Positions 26,983 to 35,096 are shown, counted from the first letter of the stretch. The stretch: 64,000 nt of DNA from Haliea sp. (GCA_002692965.1 NZNC01000003.1:62001-126000); one strand, 5' to 3'. Numbers and translations: made by a program. The notes: generated from the sequence alone by a model not told the origin.

Positions 26983-27888
26983 TCAGTCGCCCGCGCGCAC
27001 CGCGTCGAGGGCGCTACAGAGTTCCCGGGCCCCGGCCAGCAGGCGCGCGGTGGGCCGCTGCAGCAGGTCCGGGTGCACGGCGATCAGGGCCTCCCGGCGC
27101 ACCGCCGTCAGTGCGGGGAAGCGCCGCCAGAACGCCAGCCACTCCGGGCGCTGGTTGTCCATGCCCCCGGCGATGATCGCCCGGGGGTTTGCCGCCAGAA
27201 CCGCTTCCAGGCTGACCCGCGGCGCCAGGCCGCGGGCGTCGGCAAACAGGTTCTCGCCACCGCACAGGTCGATCACTTGACTGATCAGGTGCTCGCCGCT
27301 GACCGTCTGCAGGGGTTCGTGCCAGATCTGGTAGAACACCGGCAGGCGCCGGCGGCCGCGGTAGTGCTCGGCCAGCTGGCGAAAACCGGCCTCCAGCCGC
27401 GAGGCTTCGGCGTCGGCCACGGCGCTGGTCGCGGCCAGCTCCCCCAGGCGGCGGATGTCCCGCGGAATGTCCGCCAGCTGCCGCAGCTCGCTGACGTAGA
27501 CTGGCAGCCCCAGGCGCTGCAGTTTCTCCAGCGCCCGCGGCCCGTTGCCGGAGCCCCACATGACCACCAGGTCGGGTGACAGCGCCGCGATCTGCTCCAG
27601 GCTGAAGGCATTGAAGGAGCCGACCCGGGGGATGCCGCGCGCGGCCTCGGGCCAGTCGCTGTAGCTCACCACGCCCACCAGTTTTGCGCCGGCACCGGCG
27701 GTAAAGAGGTTTTCCACGATGTGCGGTGCCAGGGCGACAATGCGTCGCGCCGGTTCATCCAGCGTGACCCGCCGGCCGAGGGCATCTTCCACGGTGACCG
27801 GGGCCGCCCCGAGGGCCGGTGCCAGCAGGCTCGCCAGCAGCAGGCACAGGAGGCGGCGCAGGGGGCTCGCTGGCCCTCGCGGCGTCAC
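26983..27888 (-). CDS. btuF: vitamin B12 ABC transporter substrate-binding protein
   Basis: A 301-residue periplasmic binding protein of the helical-backbone metal/chelate class with a signal peptide (RRLLCLLLASLLAPALGA). The BtuF-like path is VTVEDALGRRVTLDEPARRIVALAPHIVENLFTAGAGAKLVGVVSYSDWPEAARGIPRVGSF, with later HPDLLQRPTARLLAGARELC. It captures cobalamin after BtuB and hands it to BtuCD. The start is a GTG at 27888 that overlaps the btuD stop (GTGA). It is the last gene of the cobalamin operon. A haem-binding role is less likely given cobO and the riboswitch. Confidence 0.9.
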   Translation of the reverse strand: MTPRGPASPLRRLLCLLLASLLAPALGAAPVTVEDALGRRVTLDEPARRIVALAPHIVENLFTAGAGAKLVGVVSYSDWPEAARGIPRVGSFNAFSLEQIAALSPDLVVMWGSGNGPRALEKLQRLGLPVYVSELRQLADIPRDIRRLGELAATSAVADAEASRLEAGFRQLAEHYRGRRRLPVFYQIWHEPLQTVSGEHLISQVIDLCGGENLFADARGLAPRVSLEAVLAANPRAIIAGGMDNQRPEWLAFWRRFPALTAVRREALIAVHPDLLQRPTARLLAGARELCSALDAVRAGD

Positions 27889-28661
27889 CGGCTGATCACC
27901 AGTGGGCGGCCGCCGTCGGGATGTTCCCCGATCAGCACGTCGGCGTGGAACAGGTCGCGGAAGAGGGCCGGGGTGAGCACCTCCCCGGGGCTGCCCTGGG
28001 CGGCGCAGCGGCCGCGATCCAGCACCAGCAACTGGTCGGCCATGGCGGCGGCCAGATTGACATCGTGGACCACCAGCAGCACCGCGCAGCCCCGGCCAGC
28101 GAGGTCGGCTACCGTGGCCTGCAGCTGCTGCTGATGGTTCAGGTCCAGGGCGGTGGTCGGTTCGTCCAGGAGCAGCAGGCAGCCCTGGTCGCAGCGATCG
28201 AGGATCTGCGCCATGACCCGGGCGAGCTGCACCCGCTGGCGCTCGCCCCCGGACAGCTGGGTGTAGAGGCGATGGCGCAGCCCCAGGGTGTCGGTCGCCT
28301 GCATCGCCTGCTGCGCGATCAGCCGGTCCTGCTGGCGACCGCTGCTGTGGGGGGTGCGGCCGAGCAGCACCACCTCCTCGACGCTGAAGGGAAAGCTGAG
28401 GCTGGAAAACTGCGGCAGGCAGGCGAGACGGGTGGCCAGCTGCCGGCGCGGCCAGTCGCCCAGTGCCTGCCCGGCGAAGCTGGCGCGGCCACGGCTGGCG
28501 GCGATATCCCCGGCGACCAGGCGCAGCAGGGAGGACTTGCCGGCGCCGTTGCCGCCGAGGACCGCGAGCACGCGCCCCGCGGGCAGGCTCAGGCTGATGT
28601 CCGCCAGCACTGGTTCCCCCCAGGGAGCCGCGGCGATCTTGTCCAGCTGCAGCAGGCTCAC
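27885..28661 (-). CDS. btuD: cobalamin ABC transporter ATP-binding protein (HmuV-like)
   Basis: A 258-residue ABC ATPase. Walker A is GGNGAGKSS (residues 36-44), the Q-loop region is LPQFSSLSFPFSVEEVVLLGR, the signature is LSGGERQRVQLAR and Walker B is LLLLDEPT. The Q-loop stretch and the DWPRRQLATRLACLPQ segment resemble HmuV (haem import) more than E. coli BtuD. Its neighbours, however, are cobO, btuB and a cobalamin riboswitch, so cobalamin uptake is the preferred call. The GTG start at 28661 overlaps the btuC stop (GTGA) and the stop overlaps btuF the same way. The frame is open upstream inside btuC but that is not used. Confidence 0.88.
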   Translation of the reverse strand: MSLLQLDKIAAAPWGEPVLADISLSLPAGRVLAVLGGNGAGKSSLLRLVAGDIAASRGRASFAGQALGDWPRRQLATRLACLPQFSSLSFPFSVEEVVLLGRTPHSSGRQQDRLIAQQAMQATDTLGLRHRLYTQLSGGERQRVQLARVMAQILDRCDQGCLLLLDEPTTALDLNHQQQLQATVADLAGRGCAVLLVVHDVNLAAAMADQLLVLDRGRCAAQGSPGEVLTPALFRDLFHADVLIGEHPDGGRPLVISR

Positions 28662-29731
28662 GGCGTCATGCCGAAATGCCGCCGCTGGCGCAGCAGGGAG
28701 ATGAAGAAGGGAACCCCGACCATGGCGGTGATGATCCCTACCGGCAGCTCGGTGGGCGCCAGCACGACTCGCGCCAGGCTGTCGGCCAGCACCAGCAGTA
28801 TCGCCCCGGCCAGGGCCGAGGCCGGCAGCAGCACCCGGTGGTCGGGACCGATCAGCAGGCGCACCAGGTGCGGCACCACCAGGCCGACAAAGGCAATGGT
28901 GCCGACCATGGCGACCGAGGTGCCGACGCCGACGGCCACCCACAGGATGATGCCGCGCTGGCGCCGCTCCACATCGATGCCCAGGTGGCGTGCCTCGGAC
29001 TCCCCCAGCAACAGGGTGTTGAGCACCGTGGCATAGCGGGGCAGGGCGATCAGCAGCGCGCCCCCGACGACCGCCGCCACGCCCAGGCGGGAGAAGGTGG
29101 CGCCGTCCAGGCCGCCCATCTTCCACAGGCTGATGCGGCGCAGGTGTTCGTTGTCGGCGAGGAATTCCAGCAGACTGCCGGCGGCCCCGGCGAGGGAGGT
29201 GATGGCGATGCCCGCCAGCAGCATGGTGGCCACCGAGGTGCCGGTCTCGCTGCTGGCCAGGCGGTAGACCACCAGCACCGCCAGGGCGCCACCGGCGAAG
29301 GCGGCCAGGGAAATCAGGGTGAGCCCGGGCAGGCCCGGCAGCAGTCCGCCGCCGAGTACAATCAACAGGGAGGCGCCGAGGGAGGCGCCGGCGGTGACGC
29401 CAATCAGCGAGGGGTCGGCCAGCGGATTGCGGAACAGGCCCTGCATGGCGGCGCCGCTGACCGCCAGGGTGGCCCCGGTAATGGCGGCGAGCAGCACCCG
29501 GGGCAGGCGCAGCTGTTGCACGATCAGGTTGGCCTGGGCGTCCGCCTGGCCCAGCAGGGCGGCCCAGGCTTCCCCCGGTGCGAGGGTGACCGCGCCGCTG
29601 CCGAGGGCCAGCAGCATGCTCAGGGGCAGGATCAGGGCCAGCGCCAGCAGCAGGCGCCGCGCCAGCTGTGGCCGACGGTCGACCCTAGTAGTCAACGCCC
29701 CGCCGGGCCTTGATGCCGCTGTTGAAGGCAT
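28658..29731 (-). CDS. btuC: cobalamin ABC transporter permease (FecCD family)
   Basis: A 357-residue inner-membrane permease with about ten hydrophobic helices. FecCD signatures are LRLPRVLLAAITGATLAVSGAAMQGLFRNPLADPSLIGVTAGASLGA and VGTIAFVGLVVPHLVRLLIGPDHRVLLPASALAGAILLVLADSLARVV, ending with ELPVGIITAMVGVPFFISLL. It forms the channel for cobalamin together with BtuD. The ATG at 29731 lies 47 bp inside cobO; a TTG at 29695 is an alternative. The downstream overlap with btuD is GTGA. This deep overlap points to tight co-translation. Confidence 0.9.
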   Translation of the reverse strand: MPSTAASRPGGALTTRVDRRPQLARRLLLALALILPLSMLLALGSGAVTLAPGEAWAALLGQADAQANLIVQQLRLPRVLLAAITGATLAVSGAAMQGLFRNPLADPSLIGVTAGASLGASLLIVLGGGLLPGLPGLTLISLAAFAGGALAVLVVYRLASSETGTSVATMLLAGIAITSLAGAAGSLLEFLADNEHLRRISLWKMGGLDGATFSRLGVAAVVGGALLIALPRYATVLNTLLLGESEARHLGIDVERRQRGIILWVAVGVGTSVAMVGTIAFVGLVVPHLVRLLIGPDHRVLLPASALAGAILLVLADSLARVVLAPTELPVGIITAMVGVPFFISLLRQRRHFGMTP

Positions 29732-30302
29732 GCTTGATATCCCTCACTTCGGAGACGGTATCCATGAGATCCTGCAGGGCGCTGCCGCCGCCGCGGCCGG
29801 TGACCACCACGCTCTGCTCCGCCGGCCTGCCGGCAATGGCCGCGAGGACCTCCTCCTCCGGAAGGTAATCGAAGGCCAGCATGTAGGTCAGTTCGTCGAG
29901 TACGACCAGGTGGTAGGCGGGGTCGTCGAGCATCGCGCGGGCCTTTTCCCAGGTTGACCGGGCAGCGGCAATGTCGCCACTGCGATCCTGGGTGTCCCAG
30001 GTAAAGCCGGTGCCCATCTGATGGAAATCCACCTGCGGGCAATGATCACGCAGGTAGATTTCCTCGCCGGAGAGCTGCTCCCCCTTGATGAACTGGACCA
30101 CTCCGACCCGGTAGCCGTAGCCGAGGGCGCGCATGACCATGCCGAAGGCCGAGCTGGACTTGCCCTTGCCGTTGCCGGTGAGCAGGATCGCCACGCCGCG
30201 CTCGGTGTCGGCGCGGGCGATGCTGGCGTCGACCCGGCTCTTCTGCTTTTCCATGGCGCGTTTGTGGCGCGCGTCCTTGCGGGTCTCGGGGCTGTCACTC
30301 AT
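29685..30302 (-). CDS. cobO: cob(I)yrinic acid a,c-diamide adenosyltransferase
   Basis: A 205-residue CobO/BtuR protein that moves the adenosyl group of ATP to the cobalt of corrinoids, producing coenzyme B12. The P-loop is GNGKGKSS (residues 43-50), with VGVVQFIKGE and the Walker-B-like VVLDELTYML following, and VVVTGRGG near the end. Length is normal for the family. It starts three bases after the btuB stop and overlaps btuC. Having an adenosyltransferase in the uptake operon means imported cobalamin is activated on entry, since no de novo corrin genes are in this window. Confidence 0.94.
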   Translation of the reverse strand: MSDSPETRKDARHKRAMEKQKSRVDASIARADTERGVAILLTGNGKGKSSSAFGMVMRALGYGYRVGVVQFIKGEQLSGEEIYLRDHCPQVDFHQMGTGFTWDTQDRSGDIAAARSTWEKARAMLDDPAYHLVVLDELTYMLAFDYLPEEEVLAAIAGRPAEQSVVVTGRGGGSALQDLMDTVSEVRDIKHAFNSGIKARRGVDY

Positions 30303-30305
30303 GGT

Positions 30306-32159
30306 TCACTCCTGGAAGTGGTAGCGGATGCCCGCGTAGAGTGCCTGACCGCTGCTGCGGTAGCCAGGGACTTCCTGGTAGTCCTCGTCGAGCAGGTTCT
30401 CGACCCGCCCGAAGAGTTCCAGCCGGGGCAGCAGGTCGAAGCGGGCGTTCAGGGACAGTACCTCGTAGTCGTCCAGGGCGCGGCCGTCGAACTCCTGGGC
30501 GTCCCGCGCCGCGCGCAGGTGCAGGCCCAGTTTCAGGCGTTCGCCGGGGGACTGCCAGCGCAGGCTCAGATTCCCCAGCTGCCGGGGCCGGTAGGTGCGA
30601 TCGTCACCCTCGGCGTTCTCGGTGTCGTTCCAGGTGAGGTTGCCGGACAGGCTGAGGCGCTCGCCCAGGGGAATCTCGGCAATCAGTTCCACGCCCCGGG
30701 AGCGGGTGTCGCCGCGGCCCTGGAGGTAGCCGGAGTAGTCCACCAGGTCAAAGTAGATTTCGTTTTCGACGTCCTGGTCGAACCAGACCGCCTCCAGGTA
30801 CACGCCGCCGGCGCTCTGGAAGGCGACGCCGAGGTCGTGTCCGGCACTGCGCTCCTCCTGCAGTACCACATCCGCTGCCGGCGCAAAGGCAGAGCTGCGG
30901 TTGTAGGCAATCTCGTAGAGGGAGGGGGCGCGGAAGCCGGTGCCGCGGGTGGCCTTCAGCTTCAGCTCGTGCTGCTGCAGGGGAATGACCCAGGCGCCGC
31001 TGACGCGCCAGGTGGTGTGCTCGCCGAAGTCCTCGTTGTCATCGTGGCGCGCGCCGGCGGTGAAAAACAGGCGCTGGTCGAGGCTGCCCTGGTACTCGAG
31101 GAAATAGCCGGTCTGGTCGCGCTCGGTATCGAAGCTGCCGTCGTCGAGTTCCGCGCTTTCGTGCTCGGCACCGTAGACCAGCTGCAGGGACTCAGTGGGT
31201 GCATAGCTACCGAGGTAACTCCAGCGGCTGAGACTGCCCTCGGTGGCGAAGCCGGCCATGCCATCGCTGAAGGTGGCGCGCTCGGTGTCGCTGCGGCTCC
31301 AGGCCAGCTCGTGATTGAGGCTGTCCCCGCGCCAGAGGGCGGCACCGCGCCAGGCCTGCTGCTGGTACTCGTCGCGGCAAAGGTTGGTGTTGCCGTAGGT
31401 GACCGGGTTGAAACAGCTGTCATACTGGCTGTCGCCCTCGACATCCCGCGCCACCAGCTCCAGGCGCAGGCGCTCGCCGGCATTCCAGCCCAGGCGGGCG
31501 TGGGCGGTGGTGTTGTCGTAGCCGTCGTCGTCGGCGGGCTCGCGGTCATCCAGGCGCGCGTTGAAGCCATCGCTCTCGAGGTCGCTCAGGGACAGGCTGC
31601 CATCCACCGTGGCGTTGCCGCCGGCCAGGTTGGCGCTGTACTGGCGGGTGCCGTAGCGCCCGGCCTCGGCGCTGACATCAGCGCGCAGGCCTTCCCCCGC
31701 TGCGCGGGTGCTGATGTTGATGATGCCGCCGGCGTCGGCACCGTACATCAGGCCCTGGGGCCCGCGCAGGATTTCCACCCGCTGGATGCCGCTGCTGAGC
31801 AGCTGTTCCACCCGCGGGCCAAACTGCGGCGCTGTGGTGTCGGACACGTCGATGCCGTCGATCAGCACCCGGGTGCGGTAGCCCTCCTCGCCGCGAATGC
31901 GCAGGGAGGAAACCTTGCCCGCACCGCCGTTGTTGCTCACGGCCACCGAGGGCTGGGTGCGCAGGATGTCCTGCAGGCTGTTGAAGCCAAGGCTGCGAAT
32001 TTCCGCGGCATTGATGACCGAGACCGAGGTGCCGATCTCGCGCGCCGGCATGGGCACGCGGGAGGAGGTCACAATGACTTCTTCGAGGGGCTGGGCCTGG
32101 ACGGACAGGGGAAGCAGGGTGCACAGCGCCAGGGCGCCGCGGGTGTAAGCTGATTTCAT
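30306..32159 (-). CDS. btuB: TonB-dependent cobalamin receptor
   Basis: A 617-residue TonB-dependent outer-membrane receptor. It has a signal peptide (MKSAYTRGALALCTLLPLSVQAQ), a TonB box (EEVIVTSSR), a plug domain (GTSVSVINAAEIRSLGFNSLQDILRTQPSVAVSNNGG through VEILRGPQGLMYGADAGGIINIST) and a 22-strand barrel ending with aromatic Tyr-His-Phe. The barrel segments LKATRGTGFRAPSLYEIAYN and LFGRVENLLDEDYQEVPGY are receptor hallmarks. The ATG at 32159 follows TTGAGGTTAC. Its leader carries a cobalamin riboswitch, which identifies the ligand as cobalamin. It is the first gene of the operon. Confidence 0.93.
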   Translation of the reverse strand: MKSAYTRGALALCTLLPLSVQAQPLEEVIVTSSRVPMPAREIGTSVSVINAAEIRSLGFNSLQDILRTQPSVAVSNNGGAGKVSSLRIRGEEGYRTRVLIDGIDVSDTTAPQFGPRVEQLLSSGIQRVEILRGPQGLMYGADAGGIINISTRAAGEGLRADVSAEAGRYGTRQYSANLAGGNATVDGSLSLSDLESDGFNARLDDREPADDDGYDNTTAHARLGWNAGERLRLELVARDVEGDSQYDSCFNPVTYGNTNLCRDEYQQQAWRGAALWRGDSLNHELAWSRSDTERATFSDGMAGFATEGSLSRWSYLGSYAPTESLQLVYGAEHESAELDDGSFDTERDQTGYFLEYQGSLDQRLFFTAGARHDDNEDFGEHTTWRVSGAWVIPLQQHELKLKATRGTGFRAPSLYEIAYNRSSAFAPAADVVLQEERSAGHDLGVAFQSAGGVYLEAVWFDQDVENEIYFDLVDYSGYLQGRGDTRSRGVELIAEIPLGERLSLSGNLTWNDTENAEGDDRTYRPRQLGNLSLRWQSPGERLKLGLHLRAARDAQEFDGRALDDYEVLSLNARFDLLPRLELFGRVENLLDEDYQEVPGYRSSGQALYAGIRYHFQE

Positions 32160-32261
32160 GAGTAACCTCAATAGCCAGTCAAGGGGTGGCGACTGAGGGA
32201 GGGGATTCAGGGAACGCAATGCGCCAGCGGCATCAGGCAACCTTCAATGAAGCCCTCCGCT

Positions 32262-32400
32262 CCATCGTTGCTGGTGACAGGCAGGTATCGGGCTCACAGC
32301 GACTGGTGCTGTCTACCGTTGCGGGGGCAGCGGTGGCATCGGCGCGAAGGCCTCACCACACTTCCCATTTAACCCACCCAGCCGCAAGACGTCTGCAGCG
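32262..32400 (-). ncRNA. cobalamin riboswitch (B12 element)
   Basis: Read on the minus strand from about 32400, the leader shows the ordered landmarks of the B12 element: TTAAATGGGAAGTGTGGTGA (near 32375-32355), then CCACCGCTGCCCCCGCAAC (near 32335-32319) and the B12 box GAGCCCGATACCTGCC (32295-32280). Adenosylcobalamin binding should stop expression of btuB and the downstream genes. About 100 bases separate the box from the btuB start and hold the expression platform. The boundaries given are approximate and the P1 closing stem was not resolved by eye. Confidence 0.88.
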
Positions 32401-32572
32401 GCGGTGGGCACCTGGCACGGCGCGCACTCTAGGCCCTGCGCCGCGGGCTGTCAATCTATTGTCCAGGAGTGCCGGCGAGTGCGGGAAGCCGGGCGAAGGC
32501 CCCCGCGGGCTCGCGGCTGTCCCCGGCGGGGCTTTTTCCGTAGAATTTCGCCGATTTGCACGGGAAGGGACG
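32401..32572. other. intergenic region between riboswitch and DUF501 gene
   Basis: This is the remainder of the only gap over 300 bp (32160-32572). It must hold the promoter of the minus-strand cobalamin operon, but no convincing -35/-10 pair was found by eye. On the plus strand a CCCC-GGC-GGGG hairpin at about 32522-32532 is followed by CTTTTT, which looks like a short intrinsic terminator just ahead of the DUF501 gene. No protein-coding signal was seen here. Confidence 0.4.
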
Positions 32573-33064
32573 ATGGCGGTAACAGCGGAACAGCGACAGC
32601 GGGTGGCGGAACTGCTGGGGCGTGAGCCCCGGGGGCTGGAGGCCATTGCCGTCAGCGACGAGCGCGGTGAACCGCGGGTGATCCGCGTCGCCTCCCTGGT
32701 GGCCGGCAAGCCCTTTCCCACCCTGTTCTGGCTGGTGGATGGCGCCCTCAACTACCGCATCGACCAGGTCGAGGCGGGCGGGCTGATTGCCGGGTTCCAG
32801 GCCCGGGTCGATGCGGAGCCGGCGCTGCAAGCCGCCATGGCCGAGGATCACCGCGCGCACATCGCATTGCGTGACAGCTACCTGGACGATGACCTTCGCG
32901 CGGAAATGGCGCGCCTGGGCTTTCTGGATGTACTCAGCGGACGGGGCATTGGTGGCATTGCCGATTTTCAGCGCATTCGCTGCCTGCACACCTGGTATGC
33001 GGCGCACCTGGTCGTCCCCAACACCATCGGTGGCCTGCTCGATCAATACTGGGCGGCGCCGTGA
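32573..33064 (+). CDS. DUF501 domain protein
   Basis: A 163-residue protein that matches DUF501 over most of its length: LGREPRGLEAIAVSDERGEPRVIRVASLVAGKPFPTLFWLVDGALNYRIDQVEAGGLI and GIGGIADFQRIRCLHTWYAAHLVVPNTIGGLLD. The conserved His/Cys/Trp cluster (CLHTWYAAHL) suggests a metal- or nucleotide-binding site, but the family function is not established. The ATG follows GGGAAGGGACG. Its stop overlaps the xdhC start as TGATG. DUF501 genes are often next to exopolyphosphatase genes; here the nearest is 9 kb away. Confidence 0.87.
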   Translation: MAVTAEQRQRVAELLGREPRGLEAIAVSDERGEPRVIRVASLVAGKPFPTLFWLVDGALNYRIDQVEAGGLIAGFQARVDAEPALQAAMAEDHRAHIALRDSYLDDDLRAEMARLGFLDVLSGRGIGGIADFQRIRCLHTWYAAHLVVPNTIGGLLDQYWAAP

Positions 33065-34017
33065 TGCAGACCCTCGACCAGGCTGTGCTCGAAGCCGCGC
33101 TGGGCTGGCTGGCGGCGGCGGACCGCCGGGTCTGGCTGTGTACCATTGTCGCCGGCACCGGTTCCGCGCCGCGCCCCCCCGGCACACTGCTGGCCTGTGA
33201 CAGCGCCGGCGGGCAGATCGGTTCCCTCTCCGGGGGCTGTATCGAGGATGACCTGCTGGAGCGCCTGCGGGAGGGGCGTCTGCCGGACACTGCCGCGGTG
33301 GTCGAATACGGTGTCAGCGCCGAGGAGAACGAGCGCCTGGGCCTGCCCTGCGGCGGCCGCCTGCAGGTGCTGGTGCAGCCCCTGGGCCCCGACCGCGACG
33401 GCGCCTGGCTGCGCGCGGCTCTGTCGGCCATGGCGGAGCGGCGCTGCCTGCTGCGTGAAGTCTCGGTGGGGGCCAACCACACCGACTGGCGCCCGGCGGA
33501 GCACTTCGCCCCGCTGGCCTGGGATGGCGATGTGCTGCGCCAGACCTTCGGCCCGCGCCAGCGCATGCTGCTGGTGGGCGCCGGCCAGCTCAGCCAGACC
33601 CTGGCGGAGCTGGCCCTGGCCATGGACTACGAAGTGCTGGTGACCGACCCGCGGGAGCATGTCCGGGCGCAGTGGGCGGGGCCCGAGGTTCCCCTGCTGG
33701 GTGGCATGCCGGACGATGTCATTCGCGCCGAGGCCAGCGATGCCCACAGCCTGGTGATCACCCTGACCCACGACCCGCGCATCGACGACATGGCCCTGAT
33801 GGAGGCGCTGACCGGCGCCGCCTGGTACGTGGGGGCGCTGGGCTCGCGCCGCACCACCGAGAAGCGCCTCGAGCGCCTGCGCCAGCTGGGCCTGAGCGAG
33901 ACTCAACTGAGCGCCCTGCATGCGCCGGTGGGGCTGGACATCGGCAGCAAGACGCCGATGGAGATCGCCGTTGCCATCCTCGCCGAGCTGGTGCGTCTGC
34001 GCCGGCGGCCGGCGTGA
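33064..34017 (+). CDS. xdhC: XdhC family molybdenum cofactor insertion protein
   Basis: A 317-residue XdhC/CoxI-type protein. The N-terminal domain has TIVAGTGSAPRPPGTLLACDSAGGQIGSLSGGCIEDDLLERL with the conserved Cys, and the C-terminal Rossmann domain has RMLLVGAGQLSQTLAELALAMDYEVLVTDPRE and HDPRIDDMALMEAL plus VGALGSRRTTEKRLERL. XdhC binds, protects and delivers sulfurated molybdenum cofactor to xanthine dehydrogenase-like enzymes. ATG 33064 overlaps the upstream stop and its own stop overlaps mocA (GTGA), so the three form one transcript. The likely client in this window is IorAB at 12.6-15.3 kb. Confidence 0.92.
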   Translation: MQTLDQAVLEAALGWLAAADRRVWLCTIVAGTGSAPRPPGTLLACDSAGGQIGSLSGGCIEDDLLERLREGRLPDTAAVVEYGVSAEENERLGLPCGGRLQVLVQPLGPDRDGAWLRAALSAMAERRCLLREVSVGANHTDWRPAEHFAPLAWDGDVLRQTFGPRQRMLLVGAGQLSQTLAELALAMDYEVLVTDPREHVRAQWAGPEVPLLGGMPDDVIRAEASDAHSLVITLTHDPRIDDMALMEALTGAAWYVGALGSRRTTEKRLERLRQLGLSETQLSALHAPVGLDIGSKTPMEIAVAILAELVRLRRRPA

Positions 34018-34604
34018 CCGTCGGCATCCTGCTGCTGGCGGCGGGCCGCAGCCGCCGTTTTGGCAGTGACAAGCGGCTGGCGTGCCTGCCCGGTGGGCGC
34101 CCCCTGTTACAACAGACCCTGTTGACGCTGCGCGCGGCGAAGCTGCCCTTGCGGGTCTGCCTGCGCCCCGGCGACGCGAGGGTTGACGACTGCTTCGAGC
34201 CGGGGGAGCGCCTGGTGTGTCCCGGGGCCGATGGTGGCATGGGGCGGTCGCTGGCCGAGGGTGTGGCGCAGCTGCCCGGGCACTGGCAGGGCCTGCTGGT
34301 GGCCCTGGCCGACATGCCCTGGGTGCAGCCGCAGACGCTGCGGCACCTGGTGGCCGCTCTCGAGCCCGGCGGTATGGTGGTGCCGCTGCACGCGGGTCAG
34401 CGCGGCCACCCGGTGGCCTTTCACCGCCACTGGTTCCCGATGCTGCAGCAGCTGCAGGGGGACCACGGTGCCCGGGCCCTGATCGATGCCGCGGGTGATG
34501 CCTGCCGCCGCTTGCCCGTGGATGACCCGGGGGTGCTGCGGGACGTGGATCGCCCGGCGGATCTGACTGCCGGGCTCAGCCCTGCAGGGGCAGATCCTGG
34601 GTGA
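34014..34604 (+). CDS. mocA: molybdenum cofactor cytidylyltransferase (MocA/MobA-like)
   Basis: A 196-residue nucleotidyltransferase of the MobA-like NTP-transferase fold. The N-terminal signature is ILLLAAGRSRRFGSDKRLACLPGGRPLLQ, followed by ALADMPWVQPQTLRHLVAAL and GHPVAFHRHWFPMLQQLQGDHGARALI, ending with DVDRPADL. MocA adds CMP to molybdopterin to give the MCD cofactor used by xanthine oxidase-type enzymes. The GTG start at 34014 overlaps the xdhC stop. It follows xdhC directly, a pairing common for these hydroxylases. Its end overlaps the convergent NTF2-like gene by 29 bp. Confidence 0.88.
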   Translation: MTVGILLLAAGRSRRFGSDKRLACLPGGRPLLQQTLLTLRAAKLPLRVCLRPGDARVDDCFEPGERLVCPGADGGMGRSLAEGVAQLPGHWQGLLVALADMPWVQPQTLRHLVAALEPGGMVVPLHAGQRGHPVAFHRHWFPMLQQLQGDHGARALIDAAGDACRRLPVDDPGVLRDVDRPADLTAGLSPAGADPG

Positions 34605-34983
34605 AGACCACCTTCAGGTCGCGGGAGCGGTAGCGGTATTCGCCATCCACGGCGACGATGTCGTCCTGGTAGCGGATGCCCATGTCCAGCTTGCGCCCCT
34701 GGCCATCCTTTTCATAGAGGTGTGAGGCGACACACCAGGTTTCCCCGCGGTAGCTGTCCCCCTGCCACTCGCCGTACTGGTTGCCGATCAGGTGGAAGGT
34801 CTCGCTGTAGTTGCGCAGGAACTCCAGGTTGGCGATGAATACTTCCCGGCTGTCGGCGGCAAAGCCCGGCCCCTGCTGGGTGAAATCCGCCAGCATGATC
34901 TCGGCCATGCGCGCGAACTCGCGGTTGTCCACGAAGAGGGCGTACTGGGTGGCCAGCTGGCGGGCGATGTCGGTGTCGTGCAT
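34576..34983 (-). CDS. NTF2/SnoaL-like family protein
   Basis: A 135-residue small protein with the cone-shaped NTF2 fold pattern: DIARQLATQYALFVDNREFARMAEIMLADFTQQGPGF, then a set of strands (ETFHLIGNQYGEWQGDSYRGETWCVASHLYEKDG) and KLDMGIRYQDDIVAVDGEYRYRSRDLKVVFTQDLP. Such proteins include isomerases, dehydratases and polyketide cyclases, and many have unknown substrates. The ATG at 34983 was preferred because it starts the recognisable fold; a long upstream open frame is antisense to aroG. It is convergent with mocA and divergent from aroG. Confidence 0.82.
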   Translation of the reverse strand: MHDTDIARQLATQYALFVDNREFARMAEIMLADFTQQGPGFAADSREVFIANLEFLRNYSETFHLIGNQYGEWQGDSYRGETWCVASHLYEKDGQGRKLDMGIRYQDDIVAVDGEYRYRSRDLKVVFTQDLPLQG

Positions 34984-35066
34984 GGCGGGGCTCTCTGTCG
35001 GTTCCGTGTCGAGGCCCGAGGATACCCGTCGCGCCGGGTTCGGGAACAGCCGGCGGGCCCGCGCGC

Positions 35067-35096
35067 CTGCAATTCCCCGGCAACGGGTGATATATT
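35067..35096 (+). promoter_or_regulatory. candidate sigma70 promoter for aroG
   Basis: A -10-like TATATT lies at 35091-35096 and a weak -35-like CTGCAA at 35067-35072, spaced by 18 bases. The start of transcription would be about 25 bp before the aroG ATG at 35129. The -10 matches five of six consensus bases; the -35 only three. Confidence 0.35.
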
